A stretch of 64,000 nt of DNA, from assembly GCA_050309775.1 (NCBI GenBank), contig JBNRMV010000001.1:1-64000 (forward strand), given 5' to 3'. The position numbers were made by a program, and so were the translations under genes. Of this stretch, positions 57,104 to 64,000 are shown piece after piece. The notes beneath the pieces were generated by a model. That model worked only from the letters and a program-made list of their open reading frames with translations, was not told the origin of the DNA and did not search any database. Positions within the stretch are counted from its first letter, which is position 1. The number at the start of each line of letters is the position of its first letter. Source of the stretch: DTU072 sp050309775 (GTDB lineage Bacteria; Bacillota; Clostridia; Christensenellales; DTU072).

Positions 57104-57591
57104 ATAATTGAAACGACAGCAGGGAAGTCCTCGACGGTCAGTTTGTAGATTGCCTCGGCTCCCAATTCAGGGAAATATACTATCTCACATTGTTTGACGC
57201 AATTTTTATAATAAGCGCCTGCGCCGCCTATTGCGTCAAAGTGCACTCCGCCGTTTTGTCTTATGGCTTCAGCGGCGGCGGCATTGCGTTTGCCTTTCCC
57301 GATAGTGGTAAGTATGCCTTTTTTTGCAAAAACAGGAGTAAAAGAATCCATGCGGTAACTTGTTGTCGGTCCGACGCTGCCAATGACTTCGCCGGGACGG
57401 GCGGGACAGGGTCCGGCATAATATATTGTTTGCCCGGAGAGCAGCATTTCGCCGGTGGCGTTCAGATGTTGCTGCATTTTTTTGTGGGCGGCATCTCTGG
57501 CGGTATAAATAATGCCCGAAATAAGCACAATGTCGCCTTTATTCAGGTTTTTTATGGTATCTTTGTCTATCGGAGAAATAATTTTTTTCAT
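57100..57591 (-). CDS. Fumarate hydratase class I, beta subunit (C-terminal domain)
   Basis: The C-terminal half of a class I Fe-S fumarase or L-tartrate dehydratase, 163 aa from the ATG at 57591. It contains the typical LSGQTIYYAGPCPARPGE and GPTTSYRMD. It forms a complex with the alpha subunit encoded just upstream, 8 bases away. In anaerobes it interconverts fumarate and malate. An earlier in-frame start (57636) would overlap the alpha gene and is less likely. Confidence 0.88.
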   Translation of the reverse strand: MKKIISPIDKDTIKNLNKGDIVLISGIIYTARDAAHKKMQQHLNATGEMLLSGQTIYYAGPCPARPGEVIGSVGPTTSYRMDSFTPVFAKKGILTTIGKGKRNAAAAEAIRQNGGVHFDAIGGAGAYYKNCVKQCEIVYFPELGAEAIYKLTVEDFPAVVSII

Positions 57592-57599
57592 AACATGCC

Positions 57600-58439
57600 T
57601 TATATTGTTGTTGTGGAGTGGCGCACGGCGTGGCACTGAATTGTCACGGCTACGGGCAGACCTGCAAGGTGGGTGGGAAAACTTTCGATGAATACACCAA
57701 GCGCGGTAAGTTTGCCTCCAAAGCCCTGAGCGCCGATGCCCGAAAGGTTTATTTCTGCAAGTATTTCTTTCTCTAACTGCCGGAGTTCGGGTTGCTCGTT
57801 CTGTGAATTAATATTTCTGAAAAGCGCCCTTTTTGACATTATGGCGGCTTTTTCCATTGTGCCGCCTATGCCGACTCCTACTACAACAGGCGGACAAGGG
57901 TTGCCGCCGGCTTCAACTGCGGAAGAAACTACGGCTTTTTTTATGCCGTCAATGCCCTCGGAGGGCGTCAGCATAAAAAGTCTGGACATATTTTCCGAAC
58001 CAAAGCCCTTTGCCATGACCGACAGCGTAAGTTTTTCGCCGGGTACTATGTTGTAGTGAATGACCGCCGGAGTGTTGTCGCCTGTGTTTTTTCTTGTGAT
58101 AGGGTTGAGAACAGATTTGCGGAAACAGCCTTCGGCATACGCTTGGCGCACACCTTCGTTTATGGCGTCTTCAAGATTTCCGCCCTCTATAACAACATTT
58201 TGTCCGATGTCGGCAAAAACAATAGCCATTCCGGTATCCTGACAAAGCGGAGTGTTGGTTTTTTCGGCAATGTCTGCGTTTTTTGTCATGATTTCAAGCG
58301 CAAACTTTGTTGTCGGCCTGTCCTCGTCAGCGCATGCGTTGAGCAAGGCCGTTTTTGTGTCTTTGTCCATGCGTACTCCGACTTTCAGGAACATGGCTTT
58401 GACCGTCTGTGTCACCGTATAGGCTGAAATAATTCTCAT
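57600..58439 (-). CDS. Fumarate hydratase class I, alpha subunit (N-terminal domain)
   Basis: The Fe-S binding half of a class I fumarase, 279 aa. It has PLCQDTGMAIVF with the first cluster Cys, the conserved GGNPCPPVVVGVGIGG with the second, and the third in PVAVTIQCHAVR. It works with the beta subunit encoded downstream. A tartrate dehydratase cannot be excluded by sequence, but fumarase is the usual case. Confidence 0.9.
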   Translation of the reverse strand: MRIISAYTVTQTVKAMFLKVGVRMDKDTKTALLNACADEDRPTTKFALEIMTKNADIAEKTNTPLCQDTGMAIVFADIGQNVVIEGGNLEDAINEGVRQAYAEGCFRKSVLNPITRKNTGDNTPAVIHYNIVPGEKLTLSVMAKGFGSENMSRLFMLTPSEGIDGIKKAVVSSAVEAGGNPCPPVVVGVGIGGTMEKAAIMSKRALFRNINSQNEQPELRQLEKEILAEINLSGIGAQGFGGKLTALGVFIESFPTHLAGLPVAVTIQCHAVRHSTTTI

Positions 58440-58512
58440 AAATTTAAGCGCCTTTTAAGTATAATCTGTGTATAATGTTCTTTATTAAATATAGTACAGT
58501 AACATATTGTAA

Positions 58513-58541
58513 TTGTCAAATTATAAAAAAAGGTGTATAAT
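58513..58541 (+). promoter_or_regulatory. Promoter that gives a leaderless MBL hydrolase mRNA
   Basis: TTGTCA (58513-58518), a 17-base spacer and TATAAT (58536-58541). The ATG lies 7 bases after the -10, at the expected transcription start. Confidence 0.65.
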
Positions 58542-58548
58542 AATTCGT

Positions 58549-59334
58549 ATGGCAATTAAGATATGCTCTTTGGGCAGCGGTTCAAAGGGCAACAGCGTTT
58601 TGATAGACAACGGCAAAAACCGTGTTCTCATAGATGCAGGCTTGTCTGCGCGCGTTTTGGCAACCCGTCTTGCCGACATTGATGTCAAGCTGAACGACAT
58701 TGACGGCGTATTGATTACGCACGAACACAACGACCACATACAAGGGCTGGAAACGGTGGCAAAAAGCGTGCCGGTATATGCGCACGACTTTACTATGGAA
58801 GCCATTTTGCGCAAGTTTGACATTTCTTTGAAAAACCAAATGAGCTTTTCCGACAGTTTTTTTTCCATAGGAACATTTGATATTTCGACATTCCGCACTT
58901 CTCATGACGCCGTATATCCGCTTGGATACACCATAAGCGACGGTGAAAGCGCCGTGACATATGCCACCGACTTGGGGTATTGCTCGAAGGAGTTCTTGCG
59001 TTCGGCAAAAGGCTCGGATATCGTTGTTATTGAATCAAACCATGATGTGGATATGCTGATGAACGGCAGATATCCGGCATATCTGAAAAGACGCATTGTC
59101 TCCAACAAAGGGCATTTATCAAACCTTGCTTGCGCCGTAGCAATAAACGAACTGGCAATTCAAGGCACAACAAAATTTGTGCTTGGGCATCTCAGCGAAA
59201 ACAACAATCTGCCCGAACTTGCCTATTGGACAAATGCCGACTACTTGCGCAGCAAAGGCGCCGACATTGGCAGCGACATAAAGTTGTTTGTTGCCGAGCA
59301 GCGCTGTGTAAGCGGATTTATTGGGTGCAAATAA
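58549..59334 (+). CDS. Metallo-beta-lactamase fold hydrolase, WalJ/YycJ type
   Basis: A 261-residue hydrolase with the zinc motif HEHNDH (LITHEHNDHIQGL) and the beginning SLGSGSKGNSVLI that is typical for WalJ/YycJ. This is a predicted exonuclease linked in other Firmicutes to the WalKR region and to DNA replication. Here no WalKR genes are visible. It is followed at once by two CPBP proteases and rlmH, a neighbourhood that also follows walJ in Firmicutes (rlmH). The ATG has no ribosome binding site and fits a leaderless transcript. Confidence 0.88.
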   Translation: MAIKICSLGSGSKGNSVLIDNGKNRVLIDAGLSARVLATRLADIDVKLNDIDGVLITHEHNDHIQGLETVAKSVPVYAHDFTMEAILRKFDISLKNQMSFSDSFFSIGTFDISTFRTSHDAVYPLGYTISDGESAVTYATDLGYCSKEFLRSAKGSDIVVIESNHDVDMLMNGRYPAYLKRRIVSNKGHLSNLACAVAINELAIQGTTKFVLGHLSENNNLPELAYWTNADYLRSKGADIGSDIKLFVAEQRCVSGFIGCK

Positions 59335-60390
59335 ATGGAAAAACGCTCATATTTTGATGAAAAATCCTTTTCGATAATATTTTTTGTTTCCTTGTTTTTC
59401 ATGCTTGCGCTGTCGCCGATTATATCCTTGCTGAAGATAGGCGGGGCGGCAAAAACATACATTTCTTATGCGCTGCCGCAGCTTGTTTATATCGGCGCAA
59501 CGGTTGTTTATTCTCATTATACAAGAATTGACTTGTTGGCAGCCGTGCCCGTCAAAGTAAAAATCAAACCAAAGAAATATGCATGGGCGGTGGCGGCAAC
59601 AATAGGGCTGTTTTGTTTTGCACTTTTGCCCAATGCGCTGCTGATGACGCTTTTTATTAAACTTGGCCTGAGGGCAACAGTATCCGTTCCTGCAGTGGGA
59701 GGCTTCGGAGGCGCTGTGCTTTCGCTGGTCATAATATGCATATTGCCGGCTGTTGGCGAGGAGCTTGTGTTCCGGGGAGTGCTGGCTTCGGCGCTGAAGG
59801 ATTATGGCGGCGCCGCCGTAGTGCTTATCAGCGGACTGCTGTTTAGTTTGTCGCATTTCAATACTGCGCAGACGGTTTATCAGTTCTTTTTCGGCGCGTT
59901 GCTGGCATATGTGTACCTAAAAACAAACAACCTGCTGATTGTCGTAATCATGCATTTTTTGAACAACGCCATTGCGGTATTTTTGCCGAGGCTGATACCT
60001 TTTTTTGCTACGCTGACATTTTCGGGGCAGGGCATTTTGATGATGTCTTTAATGTGCGTAATCGGCTTCTTTGTGTTGCTCTTTTCCGTTCGCAAGTTGA
60101 CGGGACAGCGCGCTGCCGACGAAATTACCGTCTTTGAATATCATGCTGAAAGCGGCGAAATGGTGGCTGTAGGCGCCGAAAGAATTCAAAAAGGCAGCAT
60201 GCTCAAAGCCGTATCAAGCGATATTAAGTCGTTTTTCATGGCAATAATACGCACCTTCAAAAAAGGCGAGATAGCCCGTCGCTTACAAAACTTTAATTCG
60301 TTGTTTCCGCGCCGAAAAAAACTTGGCGTCGTTATAAAAATAAACATTGCAGTAATAATTGGTTTGTGGCTGATAACCATTTTGTTATGA
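59335..60390 (+). CDS. CPBP family intramembrane metalloprotease (first of two)
   Basis: About eight membrane helices over 351 aa. The motifs are complete: GEELVFRGVL (EExxxR), the His in LFSLSHFNTAQ and in IMHFLNNAIA. These proteins are CAAX-type proteases or bacteriocin-immunity relatives. The start codon directly follows the walJ-like stop. The C-terminal 100 residues are a cytoplasmic extension. The cellular substrate is unknown. Confidence 0.9.
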   Translation: MEKRSYFDEKSFSIIFFVSLFFMLALSPIISLLKIGGAAKTYISYALPQLVYIGATVVYSHYTRIDLLAAVPVKVKIKPKKYAWAVAATIGLFCFALLPNALLMTLFIKLGLRATVSVPAVGGFGGAVLSLVIICILPAVGEELVFRGVLASALKDYGGAAVVLISGLLFSLSHFNTAQTVYQFFFGALLAYVYLKTNNLLIVVIMHFLNNAIAVFLPRLIPFFATLTFSGQGILMMSLMCVIGFFVLLFSVRKLTGQRAADEITVFEYHAESGEMVAVGAERIQKGSMLKAVSSDIKSFFMAIIRTFKKGEIARRLQNFNSLFPRRKKLGVVIKINIAVIIGLWLITILL

Positions 60391-60402
60391 TTAAGGAGAA
60401 AA

Positions 60403-61407
60403 ATGACAAGAACTTTTAAGCTTTCGGCAATAGTATTTATATCTGCTCTGTGGTTTATAGCAATGAGAATTGTTGCCAGTTTCATAAATCTTTCCGACAA
60501 TGCCTCATCATGGCTGTTCAGCTTCCTTACGCAGGTTATCGGCATGGGCGTCATCCCATTTGTGCTTTACAAGCTGTGGATAAAAGGCGATTTCAAGGCG
60601 GACTTTCATATTTCAAAAAAGATTCCCGTAATGAATTATGTCATAGCCGTGGCGATAGGTTTTTTGTTGTATTATTTGACCATGGGCGTATCTATGATTT
60701 ATCAAAGTTTTTTAATAAGTCTGGGCTACACTCATGTGACTACGGGAGTAGGCACGATATATTCCGGTTGGGAAGTGCTGGTTATGGAACTGCTTACCGT
60801 TGCCGTCTTGCCGGGCTTTTTTGAAGAGTTTTATAACAGGGGCTTGCTGCTGACGGTCTTTGAAAACGAAAAAGACGACAGAAAGGTCATTATCATTCTT
60901 GCGGTATTCTTTGCGTTGTTCCACCAAAACATAGTACAGACAGGCTATACTTTGGTAGGCGGTTTGATTTTTGCGTTTATGATTATCAAAACACGCAGCA
61001 TTTGGCCGGGGGTCATAGTGCATTTTCTCAACAATGCCATGAGCGTGATTATTGATTATTCCACGCAGAAAGGCAATTATGTAGGGTATGTTTATGAAAT
61101 GTACCGCGAGTTTATGTACAACAACATTTTGATTATATTCGCCAGTTGGATAGCCGTAGCTTTCGTAATTGCGTGGCTGCTGAAAAGCATGGCGGCAATT
61201 AACAAAAAACAGCGCATGGCTGAAGAAGAACAAAAACGCTTGGTGGATATGAGCCAAAGCATTTATCAGCTGTTTGGTCCGGCAAAGTCTGAATCGCAGG
61301 CAGTTCAGAAAAAAACCGCGCTTTGGGAATACGGGCTTGTTATTGCCGCCGGCGTCATGTGCTTGGCAGTGACGGCGTTTACTTTCATTTGGGGACTGGT
61401 GCGTTGA
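60403..61407 (+). CDS. CPBP family intramembrane metalloprotease (second of two)
   Basis: A paralogue of the previous protein with EEFYNRGLLL, LFHQNIVQTG and VHFLNNAMS; here the R position is preserved with N in between (EExxNRG). About eight membrane helices; 334 aa. It has GGAG before the ATG. The pair may have arisen by duplication. Confidence 0.88.
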   Translation: MTRTFKLSAIVFISALWFIAMRIVASFINLSDNASSWLFSFLTQVIGMGVIPFVLYKLWIKGDFKADFHISKKIPVMNYVIAVAIGFLLYYLTMGVSMIYQSFLISLGYTHVTTGVGTIYSGWEVLVMELLTVAVLPGFFEEFYNRGLLLTVFENEKDDRKVIIILAVFFALFHQNIVQTGYTLVGGLIFAFMIIKTRSIWPGVIVHFLNNAMSVIIDYSTQKGNYVGYVYEMYREFMYNNILIIFASWIAVAFVIAWLLKSMAAINKKQRMAEEEQKRLVDMSQSIYQLFGPAKSESQAVQKKTALWEYGLVIAAGVMCLAVTAFTFIWGLVR

Positions 61408-61841
61408 GAATAAACCTTATTGCCGTAGGGAAAATAAAAGAAAAGTACCTGACGGCGGCAATTGAAGAATACGCAAAGAGGCTGTCAAGGTTTTGCAAAT
61501 TGAGCATTATGGAAGTGGCTGAGGGCAGGAACAAGGAAGAAGAAGCAAAAGCCATAACAAAAAAACTAAAAGGCAGCGTCATTGTCTTTGATATTGGCGG
61601 CGATATGGTGTCTTCCGAGGAGTTTGCCTCTATATTTGCCCAAGACATGGTGGCTGGCAGCAGCGAGTTTTCATTGGTGATAGGCGGCTCGGAAGGGTTG
61701 GACGAAAGTTTGAAAAAAACCGCTGACAAAAGGCTGTCTTTTGGGCGCGTCACATATCCGCACCAGTTGATGAGAGTAATTGTAATGGAGCAGCTTTATC
61801 GCGCAGCGACAATAAACAACAATATTACTTACCATAAATAA
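61404..61841 (+). CDS. rlmH: 23S rRNA (pseudouridine1915-N3)-methyltransferase RlmH
   Basis: A 145-residue SPOUT methyltransferase with the trefoil-knot end IGGSEGLDESL and RVTYPHQLMRVIVMEQLYRA. It methylates pseudouridine 1915 in helix 69. The TTG start overlaps the stop of the previous gene by 4 bases (TTGA). Its length is slightly under the usual 155-159. Confidence 0.93.
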   Translation: MRINLIAVGKIKEKYLTAAIEEYAKRLSRFCKLSIMEVAEGRNKEEEAKAITKKLKGSVIVFDIGGDMVSSEEFASIFAQDMVAGSSEFSLVIGGSEGLDESLKKTADKRLSFGRVTYPHQLMRVIVMEQLYRAATINNNITYHK

Positions 61842-61872
61842 TATTTCATCAATACTTTTCATATATAATAGT

Positions 61873-62724
61873 ATGAAAAGTTATAAAGAAATAGAAAAAT
61901 TGGCAGAAGAAAGCGGCGCCGCAATCGAATATATCGGTGTGACATATCTGGGATACCCCATACCGCTGTTGACAAAAGGCGCAGGCGAAGGCGGCACTTT
62001 ATTGGTCGGCGGCGTGCATGCCAGAGAGTATATCACCTCTTACTTGTTGTTTGAACTGATGAAGAATTATCAAGGCGAACTCCGCATTGACTGTGTGCCG
62101 ATTCTCAACATAGACGGAGTGCTTCTGTCAAGAATGGGAAGAAAACTCTTTCCGTCAAAACACGGGGCATATAGAGAACTGTTGGAGATGAACGGCGGCA
62201 AGGATTTCTCTATGTGGAAGGCCAACATCAGAGGCGTTGACATCAACACAAACTTTGACGCCGAGTGGGGCAGCGGATTGCTGAATATCAGAGAGCCGGG
62301 CGCCGAAAACTATATCGGACCCTTTGCCGAAAGCGAGAACGAAACAAGAGCCGTCATTGACAGGCTGAGCCATGGGTACGATATGGTGGTGGCTTACCAC
62401 TCAAAAGGCGAGGAGATATATTACGGTTTCGGGGAGGACTTGTCGCATAAAGAGCAGGCACTAAGAGTAGCAGATTTTTTGGGATATCAGCTAAAAACCA
62501 GCGCAGGCTCTGCCGGAGGGCTGAAAGACTATTGCGTACTAAAAGGCATATTCGCTTTGACAATAGAGGTGGGAGAGGATAGATTTTCTCACCCTTACCC
62601 AATGAAGGAACTGCCTAAGTTAATAAAGAAACACACAGGAAGTTTGGAATTATTTAATTCCATAGGAGCGCAAATTGCAGGAAGAATTTATGATACAGGC
62701 GCTGGCAGAGGCGCAGAAAGCTGA
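61873..62724 (+). CDS. M14 family zinc carboxypeptidase
   Basis: A 283-residue peptidase with the zinc ligands HxxE in GGVHAREY and His in VAYHSKGEE; the general base is Glu in LTIEVGED. It lacks a signal peptide. Relatives cleave gamma-D-glutamyl-meso-diaminopimelate bonds in cell-wall peptides. TATAAT at 61864-61869 is only 3 bases before the ATG, and no ribosome binding site is visible. Transcription from rlmH is likely. The last 50 bases overlap tadA. Confidence 0.85.
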   Translation: MKSYKEIEKLAEESGAAIEYIGVTYLGYPIPLLTKGAGEGGTLLVGGVHAREYITSYLLFELMKNYQGELRIDCVPILNIDGVLLSRMGRKLFPSKHGAYRELLEMNGGKDFSMWKANIRGVDINTNFDAEWGSGLLNIREPGAENYIGPFAESENETRAVIDRLSHGYDMVVAYHSKGEEIYYGFGEDLSHKEQALRVADFLGYQLKTSAGSAGGLKDYCVLKGIFALTIEVGEDRFSHPYPMKELPKLIKKHTGSLELFNSIGAQIAGRIYDTGAGRGAES

Positions 62725-63130
62725 GCAAGCTGAGGAGATACCCATAGGCGCGGTTGTCGTAAAAGACGGAGAAGTGCTTGCGCGCGCCCACAACAGAAAG
62801 GAACGGGACAAAAACTCTCTTATGCATGCCGAAATCATAGCCATGAACGCCGCATGCGAAAAACTTGACTCAAAGTACCTTGACGGCTGCGACCTTTATG
62901 TAACTTTGGAGCCTTGCGCAATGTGCGCCGGAGCGCTGATAAACTACCGTGTCAGCAGGCTGTTTTTTGGAGCATGGGAACCAAAAACAGGGTGCTGCGG
63001 TTCATTATACAATTTACCCATTGACAAGAGATTTAACCACAGAGTAGAAGTCATTGGCGGTATTATGGAGGAAGAATGCGCATCAATCTTAAAAGATTTT
63101 TTTGCAAAGCGGAGAAAAAAAGAGTGCTGA
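62675..63130 (+). CDS. tadA: tRNA-specific adenosine deaminase
   Basis: It converts A34 to inosine in tRNA-Arg (and others in Firmicutes). The zinc site HAE (LMHAEIIAM) and PCxxC (LEPCAMCAGALI) are present. 151 aa from TTG 62675, which has AGGAG upstream; ATG 62690 is an alternative. It overlaps the M14 gene by 50 bases and pth by 55 bases. Confidence 0.95.
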   Translation: MQEEFMIQALAEAQKAEQAEEIPIGAVVVKDGEVLARAHNRKERDKNSLMHAEIIAMNAACEKLDSKYLDGCDLYVTLEPCAMCAGALINYRVSRLFFGAWEPKTGCCGSLYNLPIDKRFNHRVEVIGGIMEEECASILKDFFAKRRKKEC

Positions 63131-63699
63131 TTGTCGTAGGATTGGGCAATCCCGGAGAGGATTATAAAAACACCTATCACAATATGGGATATATGGCGGT
63201 TGATACGCTGGCGGACAAGCTGTCGCTGAAGTGCAAACGGGCGGAATGTTCTGCGCTGACCGCAAGCGGCAATCAAGGCGGAGTCAGGATAGTGCTGGCA
63301 AAGCCTGTTACATATATGAATGTCAGCGGACAAGCCGTAAAAAGTCTGTTGACAAAACATAAAGCAACGGCGAATGATTTGATTGTCATTTATGACGACA
63401 TAGATTTGCCGAGGTTTTGCTTGCGAGCAAGGAGCGGCGGCAGCGGCGGCACGCATAACGGCATGAAAAACATAATTGAAGTGCTTGGAGAAACACAATT
63501 CAAGCGCATTCGCATAGGCGTAGGCAGAGGGAACGGCGAATTGAGAGATTATGTGCTGAGCGCCATAAAAAAAGAGGACAAAAAGAGTTTTCAACAATGT
63601 TTTGATAGGGTGGCGGAGGTTGTATTGGGATACGCCTCTCATGGCGATTTTGACAGGCTTATGAGAGAACTCAACACCAAGGAAGACAATGAAGTTTAA
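63076..63699 (+). CDS. pth: Peptidyl-tRNA hydrolase
   Basis: It recycles peptidyl-tRNAs dropped from ribosomes. The family start VVGLGNPGEDYKNTYHN with the catalytic His, and the later MNVSGQAV and GGSGGTHNGMKNI, are present. GAGGAAG stands before ATG 63076; a later GTG at 63124 is nearer to the usual start. 207 aa. It overlaps mfd by 11 bases. Confidence 0.95.
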   Translation: MRINLKRFFCKAEKKRVLIVVGLGNPGEDYKNTYHNMGYMAVDTLADKLSLKCKRAECSALTASGNQGGVRIVLAKPVTYMNVSGQAVKSLLTKHKATANDLIVIYDDIDLPRFCLRARSGGSGGTHNGMKNIIEVLGETQFKRIRIGVGRGNGELRDYVLSAIKKEDKKSFQQCFDRVAEVVLGYASHGDFDRLMRELNTKEDNEV

Positions 63700-64000
63700 T
63701 GAGTATTTTACTTTACCAAAAATTGGCGGACAACTAGCCGAAATAAAAAAAGCCATCGACAACAACCGTTCGACGGTGGTTTTTTATGCCGTAGAAAACT
63801 GCAGATATCACATAGCGTCGGCGCTGGAGCGGTTTTTTCTTTATGTAGTACCCGACAGATTGGCGGCTCGCAGAGCAAAGACTTTGTTGTCGGCGTACAC
63901 AGGACAGGACATACCCATAATTTTTGAAAGAGATGACACGCTGATAAACAGCCAAAGCGTGGCGGCTTATTCGCTGGGCGAAAGGCTCAAGACGCTGACG
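63689..64000 (+). CDS. mfd: Transcription-repair coupling factor Mfd, 5' part
   Basis: The window ends inside this gene; 104 codons are seen. They begin MKFNEYFTLPKIGGQLAEIK and contain PDRLAARRAKTLLSAYTGQD, like the UvrB-like N-terminal region of Mfd. The position right after pth is the common order in Firmicutes. AAGGAAG precedes the ATG. Mfd removes stalled RNA polymerase and recruits nucleotide excision repair. Confidence 0.8.
   Translation, partial: MKFNEYFTLPKIGGQLAEIKKAIDNNRSTVVFYAVENCRYHIASALERFFLYVVPDRLAARRAKTLLSAYTGQDIPIIFERDDTLINSQSVAAYSLGERLKTLT

Overview
The window looks like chromosomal DNA of an anaerobic, endospore-forming member of the Bacillota (class Clostridia). Evidence: Shine-Dalgarno sites of the AAGGAGG type, sigma-A-like promoters with 17-bp spacers, a dipicolinate synthase operon (dpaAB) behind a sigma-K-like promoter, CotF-like coat proteins, a glycyl-radical-enzyme operon, a two-subunit Fe-S fumarase, a 2[4Fe-4S] ferredoxin, a DnaD-type protein and FloA/NfeD. 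Frequent AUA and GCGC-rich codons would suit a gut lineage such as the Christensenellales, but this is an impression and no marker here proves the genus.

Layout. 1-0.7 kb: a small lipoprotein and a Gly/His-rich gene remnant. 0.74-5.8 kb: a FadR-type GntR regulator, an arylacetate-decarboxylase-like glycyl radical enzyme, its activase and an FMN split-barrel protein. 5.8-10.5 kb: a membrane-anchored phosphodiesterase, a secreted papain-like protease (minus) and a GPH/MelB-type transporter. 10.5-16.5 kb: a DnaD/DnaC-like fusion (minus), divergent from a giant SbcC/Rad50-like protein that has lost its ATPase motifs and is followed by an HD hydrolase. 16.6-22.7 kb: the F1Fo ATP synthase operon (minus, atpB-E-F-HA-G-D-C), in which the delta C-terminal domain is fused to alpha. 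22.8-27.4 kb: nfeD-floA-unknown-malQ-PPTase, then a LURP-one-like protein. 27.4-33.6 kb (minus): a ferritin-like protein, tsaD, prfB and secA. 33.8-38 kb: aminotransferase, tyrS, IMPACT protein, ilvE. 38-41.4 kb (minus): a two-gene restriction-modification system and a ferredoxin. 41.5-43.4 kb: a membrane protein and dpaAB. 43.4-45 kb: tRNA-Ala(GGC) and a decayed phage/ICE-type polyvalent protein gene between imperfect direct repeats. 45.2-53.8 kb: a membrane protein, the radical SAM/glycosylase-like DNA-metabolism pair, a Na/Pi symporter, an epimerase, a CPBP protease, an SDR and (minus) a Rieske-FAD oxidoreductase. 53.9-58.4 kb: coat-like proteins, DUF2804, a phosphoribosyltransferase, a GNAT protein and a fumarase. 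58.5-64 kb: MBL hydrolase, two CPBP proteases, rlmH, an M14 peptidase, tadA, pth and the 5' end of mfd.

How the parts work together. Most of the window is housekeeping: energy coupling, protein export, translation and tRNA modification, amino-acid transamination and sporulation. The accessory or unusual parts are the glycyl radical operon with its own operator, the pseudo-ATPase SbcC plus HD pair beside the ATPase-less helicase-loader-like fusion, the delta-alpha ATP synthase fusion, the restriction-modification pair and the phage-derived pseudogene. Two housekeeping genes (the Na/Pi transporter and the MBL hydrolase) appear to have leaderless mRNAs.

All family assignments come from reading motifs and from memory of the families. 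No database search was run.
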